NCBI RefSeq assembly: GCF_000466985.1
Contig: NZ_BATC01000005.1
Span: 1-64,000 of the forward strand
DNA from: Brevundimonas abyssalis TAR-001
Lineage (GTDB): Bacteria; Pseudomonadota; Alphaproteobacteria; Caulobacterales; Caulobacteraceae
DNA length: 64,000 bases
Direction of reading: 5' to 3'
The translations under genes were made by a program, and so were the position numbers. A model generated the notes under the pieces. That model did no database searches, was not told the DNA's origin, and was given only the letters and a program-made list of their open reading frames with translations. Of the stretch, positions 57,414 through 64,000 are shown one piece after another; position 1 is the first letter of the stretch, and each line of letters opens with the position of its first letter.

Positions 57414-58349
57414 TCAGCTCCGCGACGCGGAGTGCGTCCGCAGCTCCGAGCCATGCCGCCAATCGCTTCGGAACTGGGACGGCGGCGTGCCCATGTCCCG
57501 CTTGAAGTAGGTCGATAAATGGCTGTGGCTTGGAAACCCGAGGCCGTGAGCGATGTCGGAAATCGTGCGATCGGTCGTCGCGAGCGCGTCTCTCGCCCTC
57601 TCCAGCCGGCGGCGGTTCACAAACTTGATCGGCGGCAGCCCGGTCATCGCCTTGAACGCCCCGCTGAAATGGTGCGAGCTGAGTCCGGCGACGGCGGCAA
57701 GCCGATCCAGCGTGATCTTCTCCGACAGGTGCGCGTCGATATAGTCGAGAACGCGGGCGAGTTTGGCAGCCTCCAGCCCGCCCTTTACAGGAAGCGTCCC
57801 GCTCCGATCGTGCGTGTAGATCCTGAACAGGCGCACGAGCAGCGCCTTGGCGAAGGATTCGGCCAGGACGCGACCCGCTGACTCTCCCGTCACCAGTTCG
57901 CGCCGCAGCCTGGCGGCGATCGCCTCCACTTCCGCGTCCCGAGCGCCGATGTAGGTGCCGATGTCCGCGTCGGTCTTGCCGCCGAACGACGCCCCGACCT
58001 GTTCGACAAGCCCCCGGTCGAACGCGATGGCCATGATGCGCTGGTGGCCCTCCCATCGTTGATAGAACGGGTGATCGCCGGGGTTCACATGGACTGATCC
58101 CGGTCGGATCATTGCCTGTTGGATGCGCCCGGTCGAAGGTTCGCGCCACTCCATCTCGAACGCCTCGCCCTCATGGACGACGACGACGAGCTGTCGCGCC
58201 CCGATCCGTGCGCCTGGATTTGGCGACAAAGCGCCTCGGGTGATGTGTATGCCGCCGTGGCTCAGGCCATGGGTTTGCGTGAAGATCGGGGATTCGCCGG
58301 CGTCGGAGAAGTCGATGAGCCGATGCGGCTGGCGGAGGGGAAGCCGCAT
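57414..58349 (-). CDS. AraC family transcriptional regulator
   Basis: With the start MRLPLRQPHRLIDFSD, the protein has 311 residues. The N-terminal half is a cupin-like sensor domain (VHVNPGDHPFYQRWEG). The C-terminal 100 residues form the two helix-turn-helix motifs of AraC: LDRLAAVAGLSSHHFSGAFKAMTG and ISDIAHGLGFPSHSHLSTYFKRDMGTPPSQFR. Its ligand is not evident. It is divergent from the sigma factor operon, with a 541-base gap between. Confidence 0.9.
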   Translation of the reverse strand: MRLPLRQPHRLIDFSDAGESPIFTQTHGLSHGGIHITRGALSPNPGARIGARQLVVVVHEGEAFEMEWREPSTGRIQQAMIRPGSVHVNPGDHPFYQRWEGHQRIMAIAFDRGLVEQVGASFGGKTDADIGTYIGARDAEVEAIAARLRRELVTGESAGRVLAESFAKALLVRLFRIYTHDRSGTLPVKGGLEAAKLARVLDYIDAHLSEKITLDRLAAVAGLSSHHFSGAFKAMTGLPPIKFVNRRRLERARDALATTDRTISDIAHGLGFPSHSHLSTYFKRDMGTPPSQFRSDWRHGSELRTHSASRS

Positions 58350-58890
58350 CTCAAGTTCCCGCTGACAGCACAGGCGGCGCCTGCGCACGCCCGACCGGAC
58401 TGGGCGCGTCCCGCGCTCCCGCGCTCGGGACAGTAGCGGTCAGATGGCGGCCACGGGCCGCCACGCCGTTTCGCGTCATGAGATCGTGCATGAGTACCTT
58501 CCCGGTTGTTTGCCTCCCTACCTCGGCCTCGATCCGGCCGCGTCGGCCATGCCGAGGGCGCCAGACACAATTCTCTCCCGCCGGAATCCGGCCCTGCTCG
58601 CCGCATGGCGGCTGTCGCTTGTGATTGTCGCGGCCACTCGGCGCCGCTGGTTGGCGAGATCGCCTCATATTATGTTACTATATCTCTCACCAGTTGCAAT
58701 TGGCGTGGGCCGCGCAGCTGAGGAGATGTCACCGGAATGGTGGCAATTTCCCTGAAACGATGGGGCTTGGGACGCAGCGACGGCGGCGGGAGGGAATGGA
58801 CGAAATCGCCAAGGCGTGGCGCTGGACCCGATCCGCGATACACTCGGTGCAATCCGAGCCTTCGACCTCGGCCCTAGGGAGGGGCTGTCC
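58350..58890. other. intergenic region before the sigma-factor operon
   Basis: This gap of 541 bases separates the AraC gene from the FecI gene. Small frames on either strand show no ribosome site with a recognisable product. I looked specifically for a lasso peptide precursor (a leader ending in Thr-x, then a Gly-led core with Asp/Glu at position 7-9) and saw none. An AT-rich stretch at 58665-58688 (CATATTATGTTACTATATC) is a candidate promoter. Confidence 0.5.
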
Positions 58891-59436
58891 ATGACCGGCA
58901 CGGTCGCACCCAGGCTTGATCCGCTGGCCACACTTCTCGACCAGCGGTTCCGCAAGCCGCTCATGAGCTATTTCCTTCGCCGCGTCGGTTCGCGTGCGGA
59001 AGCCGAGGACCTGACTCAAGACGTGTTCGTGCGGCTGCTTGACGCTTCCGAGCGCCGACCGATCGAAGATGTCGAAGCGCTCGTATTCGTCACCGCCGCC
59101 AATCTGCTTAAGGATCGCGCGCGCAGGAGCCAGCGGCGCAGTCAGCATGGCGCGGCGCCGACGGACGCGGCTGACGTTTCCGCCGTCACGCACGAATTCG
59201 TTGAGGATCGGGACCCCGAGCGCGTCTTGCTGGGGAGAGAGTCGATCTCTGCAATGCTGGCCGCGCTCGATGAGCTGGGAGAGCGGACGCGGGACATCTA
59301 CATCCTGTTCCGCCTGGAAAACATGAAGCAAGCCGAGATCGCAGCCCTGTTCAATGTCAGCCGCAGCACGGTGGAGAAGGAAGTGGTGAAGGCCACGCTT
59401 CATCTGGCGCTTCGGCGCGGCCGCGAGGGCGCATGA
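58891..59436 (+). CDS. FecI-type ECF sigma factor
   Basis: The start ATG follows GGGAGGGG and gives 181 residues. Region 2 contains FLRRVGSRAEAEDLTQDVFVRLLDA, the core-binding and -10 recognition segment. Region 4 has ELGERTRDIYILFRLENMKQAEIAALFNVSRSTVEKEV, a helix-turn-helix for -35 recognition. FecI-type factors are activated by a FecR protein signalled from a TonB receptor in the outer membrane. The next gene overlaps it by 4 bases and encodes that FecR. Confidence 0.92.
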   Translation: MTGTVAPRLDPLATLLDQRFRKPLMSYFLRRVGSRAEAEDLTQDVFVRLLDASERRPIEDVEALVFVTAANLLKDRARRSQRRSQHGAAPTDAADVSAVTHEFVEDRDPERVLLGRESISAMLAALDELGERTRDIYILFRLENMKQAEIAALFNVSRSTVEKEVVKATLHLALRRGREGA

Positions 59437-60500
59437 CGTCGATCGACCAGAGATCGGCCGATGAGCTGCGCCGCCTTCAGGAGGCCGCAGTCTGGCGCGT
59501 GCGCCTCACGGAGGACGGCGTCGGGAGCAGTGAAGCCTTTGAAACCTGGCGCGCAGACGCCGGTAACGCCGCGGCCTTTGACGAAATAGACGAGCCCTGG
59601 CGGCGCATGGGCGAGGAGGGCGCGTCGCCGGAGGCGATATCGGCGCGTGTGGGCGCGCTCCAAAGGGCGCGTCGCAGCGGCCGGAGACGGTGGCGCGCAC
59701 GAAGCGGCATCTGGAAAGCCGTCGCCGCGATCGGTGTCATCGGCCTCCTCCTTGGCGCCTTCGTGGGCTGGCGGTGGACCGATGCGCGCCCCCTTGTCTA
59801 TGAAACCGGCATGGGCGAACGCCGCGTCGTCCAGCTCGCCGATGGGTCCACGGTGTCCCTGGATTCCTCTAGTGAGGTTCGGGTCCGGTACTCCGCCGAC
59901 GCGCGGCAGCTCAGCCTTGAGCGCGGACAGGCGCGGTTCGAGGTGGCGCACGATACTGGGCGTCCATTCACGGTCCGGGCCGGTGATCAGATCGTGGTCG
60001 CGACCGGGACAGCATTCAATATCGACATGCTGGGCCCCGAGGTTCTGGTGACCCTGCTGGATGGCCGGATCACCGTCATGAACGTCCCTGTCGATACGGC
60101 GGAAAGCGCGCCCAGGAGCGGTCGCGCCAGCGGCTCGGCCATCCCGGCCGAGCAGCCTTCGTCCGCGTCGGTTAATCTCACGCCGGGCCAACAGATCGTC
60201 ATCCGACCTGCGACGATCGCGGAGGTGAAGCCGGTCAGCGCCAGCCGGGCGACGGCTTGGGAAACTGGGCAGCTCGTGTTCGAGGATGAACCGCTTTCCG
60301 CCGCAGCGGCGCGGGTCAGCCGCTACAGCGGTCGTCGGATCGCCGTCGAAGGGCCCGCCGCCGACCTGCGCATCTCGGGGGTCTTCAAGGCCGGGGACGC
60401 CGGGGGCTTCGTGGACATCGTCAGCCGCTACCTGCCGGTGTCGGCCCGCTCGGAATCGTCCGGCGAAATCACCCTCCGCACCACCCCTGACGGTGTGTGA
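59433..60500 (+). CDS. FecR-type anti-sigma factor
   Basis: The 355-residue protein starts with a DUF4880-like cytoplasmic domain (AAVWRVRLTEDGVGSSEAFETWRAD) that binds the sigma factor. A transmembrane helix follows (IWKAVAAIGVIGLLLGAFVGW, about residues 90-112). The periplasmic FecR domain includes RRVVQLADGSTVSLDSSSEV and ARFEVAHDTGRPFTVRAGD. The C-terminal part (LVFEDEPLSAAAARVSRYSG) resembles the STN-interacting FecR tail. It carries the signal from the receptor to FecI. Confidence 0.9.
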   Translation: MTSIDQRSADELRRLQEAAVWRVRLTEDGVGSSEAFETWRADAGNAAAFDEIDEPWRRMGEEGASPEAISARVGALQRARRSGRRRWRARSGIWKAVAAIGVIGLLLGAFVGWRWTDARPLVYETGMGERRVVQLADGSTVSLDSSSEVRVRYSADARQLSLERGQARFEVAHDTGRPFTVRAGDQIVVATGTAFNIDMLGPEVLVTLLDGRITVMNVPVDTAESAPRSGRASGSAIPAEQPSSASVNLTPGQQIVIRPATIAEVKPVSASRATAWETGQLVFEDEPLSAAAARVSRYSGRRIAVEGPAADLRISGVFKAGDAGGFVDIVSRYLPVSARSESSGEITLRTTPDGV

Positions 60501-60582
60501 ATTATTTTTTGAGGAATTGCGTCGGCGCCGCGTCTTCCCCTCCCGAGCCCGAATACGGGCCGTTCCAAATCGGGGGCCTTCC

Positions 60583-63174
60583 ATGACTGCTGCCAGAAAA
60601 TTCACCGCCTCGGCGCGGCGCGCGCTTCTGTGTTCCACCGCCCTCGCGCTCGGCCTCGCCTTCGGGATACCGGCCCCCGCGGCAGCCGCGAGTCAGGAGC
60701 GCACGGCGAGCTACGACATTCAGAACCAGTCGCTGGGGGTGGCGCTGAGAGAGTTCGGTCGGCTTTCGGGCGTGCAGATCATCTTTTCGGAAGATCTCGT
60801 GCGAGGACGCACTGCGCCCGCCCTGCGAGGTGACTTCGCCGCGTCCGAGGCGCTTGATCGTCTTCTGGCCGGCTCGGGCCTGGTGGCCCAACGCACACCG
60901 ACGGGCGCGGTGATGATCGTTCGGGCGGGTGACCGGCTCCAGGTCGAAGGGGCCACCTTCCTCCCCGATCAGGCGACCACCGTGGACGAGATACTTGTGA
61001 CCGGCAGCCGGATCAGGGGAGCGCCACCGTCAGCACCGGTCATTAGGCTGACGCAAGATGAGATGCGCAACGCGGGCAATGCCAATCTCGGAGACGCTAT
61101 CCGCGATCTCCCGCAAAACTTCAGTGGAGGGCAAAATCCTGCGGTCGGCCCGGGGTCCGGTTCGGAAAGCGGAAACGCCAATTCTACGTCGCAGGTCAAT
61201 CTTCGCGGTCTAGGACCCGACGCGACGCTGACTCTCTTAAACGGCCGTCGACTAAGCTATAGCGGAGTTCGCCAAGGGGTCGACATAACTGCGATACCAC
61301 TTGCCGCAGTGGAGCGGGTTGAGATCGTCGCGGACGGCTCATCCGCCTTGTACGGTTCCGACGCTGTTGGAGGTGTCGTCAACGTTATTCTTCGCAGGGA
61401 TTTCGACGGCGTGAGCGCCAGCGCGAGATTTGGCGCGTCGACGGATGGCGGAAACGTCCAAGAGCAATATACACTCGCGGCAGGACGTATTTGGGACGGT
61501 GGTGGGCTTATCGCCACCGTCAACTATGAAGACGCAACTGCTATCACTGCCCGGCAGCGATCCTACACCGACAGGCTTCAGGAATCACAGATCATCTACC
61601 CCCCGATTGAGGCGTGGGGAGGGATACTGAGCGGGCACCAGCGTCTCGGATCATTCGCGGACTTTCGCGTCGACGCGCTGTACAATCGGCGAGACAGCTT
61701 CGCTGGCACGCCGTTAGGGCCGACAGAGGACTACGACTACTTCGGCTCGACTGTCGACATGAGCCTGACGTCCTACCTCCTTTCGCCCAGTGTCGCATTC
61801 GACTTGCCCTCCGGCTGGCGTGGCGAACTGAGCATCGTTCACGGGCGAGATACGACCGACCAGACTGCCGCCGTGTATATTGGCGGCGCACTGGCTCAGG
61901 GCATTGAGGGACGGTTTGACAACGCCACTCGAGTCTACGAGGCCACAGCCGAGGGGCCGATTTTCTCTGCACCCGGCGGCAACGTGCGACTGGCTGTCGG
62001 GGCCGGCTATCGCGAGATCGAGTTTGAATCCTTTTCGTCCTCTAATCCGGTCATCCAGGCCAACCAAAACGCGCGGTTCGCGTACGGTGAAATCCATTTC
62101 CCTATCGTTAGGCAGTTAGCACTCACTACCGCCGTTCGATATGAGGATTACGAGGACTTGGGCGACGTCGTCGTCCCTAAGATCGGGCTGACCTTCGCTC
62201 CCAACCCCGACTGGGATTTCAAGGCATCCTGGGGGGAATCGTTCAAGACACCCACACTCAATCGCCAGTACATGAATGAGGGCGCTACGCTTGTCCGGGC
62301 GTCCGCAGCCGGAGGACAGGGCTACGATCCAGACAATCTGGTTCTGGTGCGAAGCGGGGGAAATCCCGACCTAGACCCTGAACGCGCGACGACCTGGTCG
62401 GTAACAGCTGTGTGGCATCCACAGAGGCTTCCTGGCCTGGATATCGGAGTCAGCTACTTCGACGTCGAGTACAAAGATCGTGTCGTCGTTGCCGTCACCT
62501 CGACGCCCGGTGCTCTAAGCAATCCATTGTACGCCAGCTTTATCACGCTGAATCCGTCGGAAGCGCAGCTCCAAGAGATCATCGCAGGTCTTACGGGAAC
62601 ATTCACCAACAACACCGGTGTTCCCTATACTCCCGAAAACGTCGTCGCTGTTCTCGATCGTCGCTTTCAGAACGTCGCTGAACAGCGAGTTCAAGGTGTC
62701 GACGCGTCATTTGCGTACACCTTCGACGCCGGTCGATACGGTAGCGTAGCGACAGTTGCAGGTGGAACGTACCTTACCTCCGACCAGATCATCCTTCCCG
62801 GCCAACCCTCGGTCGATCTCAGCGGCACAGTTTTCAATCCCCCTCGCTTTCGTGGGAGAATTGGGTTGGCTTGGAGCAACGGAGACTTCGTCCTTTCGCC
62901 ACAACTCAACTATTCGGGCCGCTTGACGGACCGGAGGTTTGCGACCCCGGAGAAACTCTCCTCACAAGTTACGTACGATCTGACTGCACGATATAGACTC
63001 CGCACGCTTCTGCCAGGTGATGGGGACTTGGAGATCGCTGCTTCCGTTCTCAACATTACCAATGAAGCGCCTGAACCTATTCGGACGACGCTGGCCAATG
63101 ATGTGCCCTATGAATCGACGAATTACAGCCCCAGAGGGCGCTACGTGGGAATTACGCTGACAGGACGTTGGTGA
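60583..63174 (+). CDS. TonB-dependent receptor with STN signalling domain
   Basis: The start MTAARKFTASARRALL leads to a signal peptide and gives 863 residues. The STN domain (about residues 45-115) reads YDIQNQSLGVALREFGRLSG and QIIFSED, and is the part that contacts FecR. A TonB box region (TVDEILVTGSRIRG) follows. The plug has QVNLRGLGPDATLTLLNGRR and DGSSALYGSDAVGGVVNVILRR. The barrel ends in GITLTGRW with a terminal Trp. Base composition drops from very GC-rich to more moderate at about 61,030. Its likely ligand is a lasso peptide, inferred from the next gene. Confidence 0.92.
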   Translation: MTAARKFTASARRALLCSTALALGLAFGIPAPAAAASQERTASYDIQNQSLGVALREFGRLSGVQIIFSEDLVRGRTAPALRGDFAASEALDRLLAGSGLVAQRTPTGAVMIVRAGDRLQVEGATFLPDQATTVDEILVTGSRIRGAPPSAPVIRLTQDEMRNAGNANLGDAIRDLPQNFSGGQNPAVGPGSGSESGNANSTSQVNLRGLGPDATLTLLNGRRLSYSGVRQGVDITAIPLAAVERVEIVADGSSALYGSDAVGGVVNVILRRDFDGVSASARFGASTDGGNVQEQYTLAAGRIWDGGGLIATVNYEDATAITARQRSYTDRLQESQIIYPPIEAWGGILSGHQRLGSFADFRVDALYNRRDSFAGTPLGPTEDYDYFGSTVDMSLTSYLLSPSVAFDLPSGWRGELSIVHGRDTTDQTAAVYIGGALAQGIEGRFDNATRVYEATAEGPIFSAPGGNVRLAVGAGYREIEFESFSSSNPVIQANQNARFAYGEIHFPIVRQLALTTAVRYEDYEDLGDVVVPKIGLTFAPNPDWDFKASWGESFKTPTLNRQYMNEGATLVRASAAGGQGYDPDNLVLVRSGGNPDLDPERATTWSVTAVWHPQRLPGLDIGVSYFDVEYKDRVVVAVTSTPGALSNPLYASFITLNPSEAQLQEIIAGLTGTFTNNTGVPYTPENVVAVLDRRFQNVAEQRVQGVDASFAYTFDAGRYGSVATVAGGTYLTSDQIILPGQPSVDLSGTVFNPPRFRGRIGLAWSNGDFVLSPQLNYSGRLTDRRFATPEKLSSQVTYDLTARYRLRTLLPGDGDLEIAASVLNITNEAPEPIRTTLANDVPYESTNYSPRGRYVGITLTGRW

Positions 63175-64000
63175 TGAGTTTCCCATACTTCGCCAGAATT
63201 GTGCTTCTGGCATTCGTCACTGTTTTCGCTTCGGCGGCTCAGGCTCAGGCTCAGGCTCAGGAGCCGGAATGCGCGGATTTGCATCCAGACTGGTCCATCG
63301 AGGGGGAGACACCAACAACGGTTTCCGCCAAGGATCTCGTGCTGCTACGAGACTTCGGCGCCGTTTATCCACTGGCAGCTCAGAGTCCATTCGGCGTGTC
63401 CCCGGATGGGCAACGCATTGCGATCCAACTGCGGCAGGCAAGGCCGTCTTCAAATACCTATTGCCTCGGACTGTTTGTCATTGATCGTCACGCTGACGAA
63501 CCGCCCGCGCTTATCGATGACGGCGGCGATCTTGTGTTCCCAAGGCCGAATCATCAGGGGTTGGGGAGCTTTCCGGTAGGCCACCAGCAGGTCATTGTCC
63601 CGCGCTGGTCGCCAAACGGTCAGTCGGTCGCTTACCTGAAGCGAGAGGACGGCTCCACCCAAGTTTATGTCGTCTCGGGCGACGGTAGTGGCGGCCGTTT
63701 TGTGACCAGCTCCGAAACGGATGTTGAGGAATTCGTTTGGTCGCCTGATGGACAGGAAGTGATTTACGCTACCCCGGCTGAGCTAGTCGCGGCGGAAGCT
63801 GCGATCCTGGAAGAAGGGCGTCGAGGCTGGCGCTATGATGGTAGATTCCATCCACTGACCCAAAGCAGGCCATACCCCGCCCCGATAGCCAGTGAGTATC
63901 GCGCTGCCCATCTCAGGACCGGAGCAGAGCGTCCCGCTACCGAGGAAGAGGCTCGACGTCTGAATGCCGAAACACGATCCGGTCGGGTCGTGAACAGCAG
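63174..64000 (+). CDS. Atxe2-family lasso peptide isopeptidase (partial)
   Basis: The ATG shares a base with the receptor stop (TGATG). The frame stays open to the window end for 275 codons. A signal peptide (FARIVLLAFVTVFASAAQA) is followed by four AQ pairs, then ECADLHPDWSIEGETPTTVS, KDLVLLRDFGAVYPL and FGVSPDGQRIAIQ. Next come VPRWSPNGQSVAYLKREDG, SETDVEEFVWSPDGQEV and RRGWRYDGRFHPLTQS. This order is the N-terminal beta-propeller of AtxE-type isopeptidases, which open the lasso ring bond. The Ser-Asp-His hydrolase domain would lie beyond the window. A related prolyl oligopeptidase is the alternative. Confidence 0.8.
   Translation, partial: MSFPYFARIVLLAFVTVFASAAQAQAQAQEPECADLHPDWSIEGETPTTVSAKDLVLLRDFGAVYPLAAQSPFGVSPDGQRIAIQLRQARPSSNTYCLGLFVIDRHADEPPALIDDGGDLVFPRPNHQGLGSFPVGHQQVIVPRWSPNGQSVAYLKREDGSTQVYVVSGDGSGGRFVTSSETDVEEFVWSPDGQEVIYATPAELVAAEAAILEEGRRGWRYDGRFHPLTQSRPYPAPIASEYRAAHLRTGAERPATEEEARRLNAETRSGRVVNS

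Noticed and set aside
58350-58890. Possible lasso peptide precursor in the gap before the sigma factor gene
   Set aside because: Small frames here (for example one starting at 58737) lack a leader with Thr at -2, a Gly-led core and an Asp/Glu at ring position 7-9, and have no fitting ribosome site.
63238-63261. Repeated GCTCAG units as a phase-variable microsatellite
   Set aside because: The unit length is a multiple of three and only about four copies are present, so changes would not switch the frame. It is more likely a simple Ala-Gln stretch at the signal peptide cleavage site.

Overview
The window is high-GC alphaproteobacterial DNA, most likely from Brevundimonas or a close relative in the Caulobacteraceae. 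This is inferred from gene content and protein style (mreBCD-pbp2-rodA, a DUF1476 zeta-type ATPase inhibitor, a CHASE3 kinase with an Rcp1-like regulator, a GH51/GH39 pair, FecI/FecR/TonB receptor systems). No rRNA, tRNA or CRISPR array was seen, so the genus is not proven.

Region 1 (1-20,000) is ordinary chromosome. It holds a beta-CASP RNase plus universal stress protein pair, a pteridine-reductase-like SDR with folB, small membrane proteins, a three-gene two-component operon, CsbD, a VWA protein coupled to adenosine deaminase, argS, ispH and rpsD. Region 2 (20,100-32,040) has two secreted hemicellulases (GH51 and GH39) with a LacI-type operator in front. It also holds sodB, ispA-csaA-xseB, two glutathione transferases, an HDAC-like deacetylase and small enzymes. 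Region 3 (32,240-44,330) is core: the rod-shape operon mreB-mreC-mreD-pbp2-rodA, tandem palindromic repeats, purS-purC, the ATPase inhibitor, and purB.

At about 44,505 the core sequence stops inside radC, of which only the C-terminal part remains. AT-richer gene-free DNA follows, then an accessory region. Region 4 (45,250-54,770) is a one-direction heavy-metal efflux operon: a His-rich exported protein, CzcC, CzcB, CzcA, a short CDF-type protein, a 50-residue membrane protein, and a P1B-4-type ATPase with a His-rich linker. Region 5 (54,865-56,713) is a compact four-gene operon of unknown purpose, containing a MarR-like regulator, two uncharacterised proteins and a LuxR-type HTH protein with a C-terminal membrane anchor. 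A DUF1801 protein and an AraC regulator come next.

Region 6 (58,891 to the window end) is a FecI sigma factor, a FecR anti-sigma factor, a TonB-dependent receptor with an STN signalling domain, and the first 275 codons of a secreted protein that I read as an Atxe2-family lasso peptide isopeptidase. Together they look like the sensing, uptake and linearisation arm of a lasso peptide cluster. The precursor and maturation genes are not in the window and may lie just past 64,000. This is the most interesting content here.

Caution on quality: at least eleven reading-frame breaks (folB, a DUF3617 gene twice, add twice, a GNAT gene, rodA, a fasciclin gene, a TonB-C-like gene, czcA, the P1B ATPase), and probably a twelfth in the DUF1476 gene, can each be repaired by adding one base. 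Several sit at short G/C runs. A uniform one-base-loss pattern that hits the normally essential rodA points to sequencing or assembly error rather than gene decay. Those genes are marked pseudogene because the given sequence is broken.
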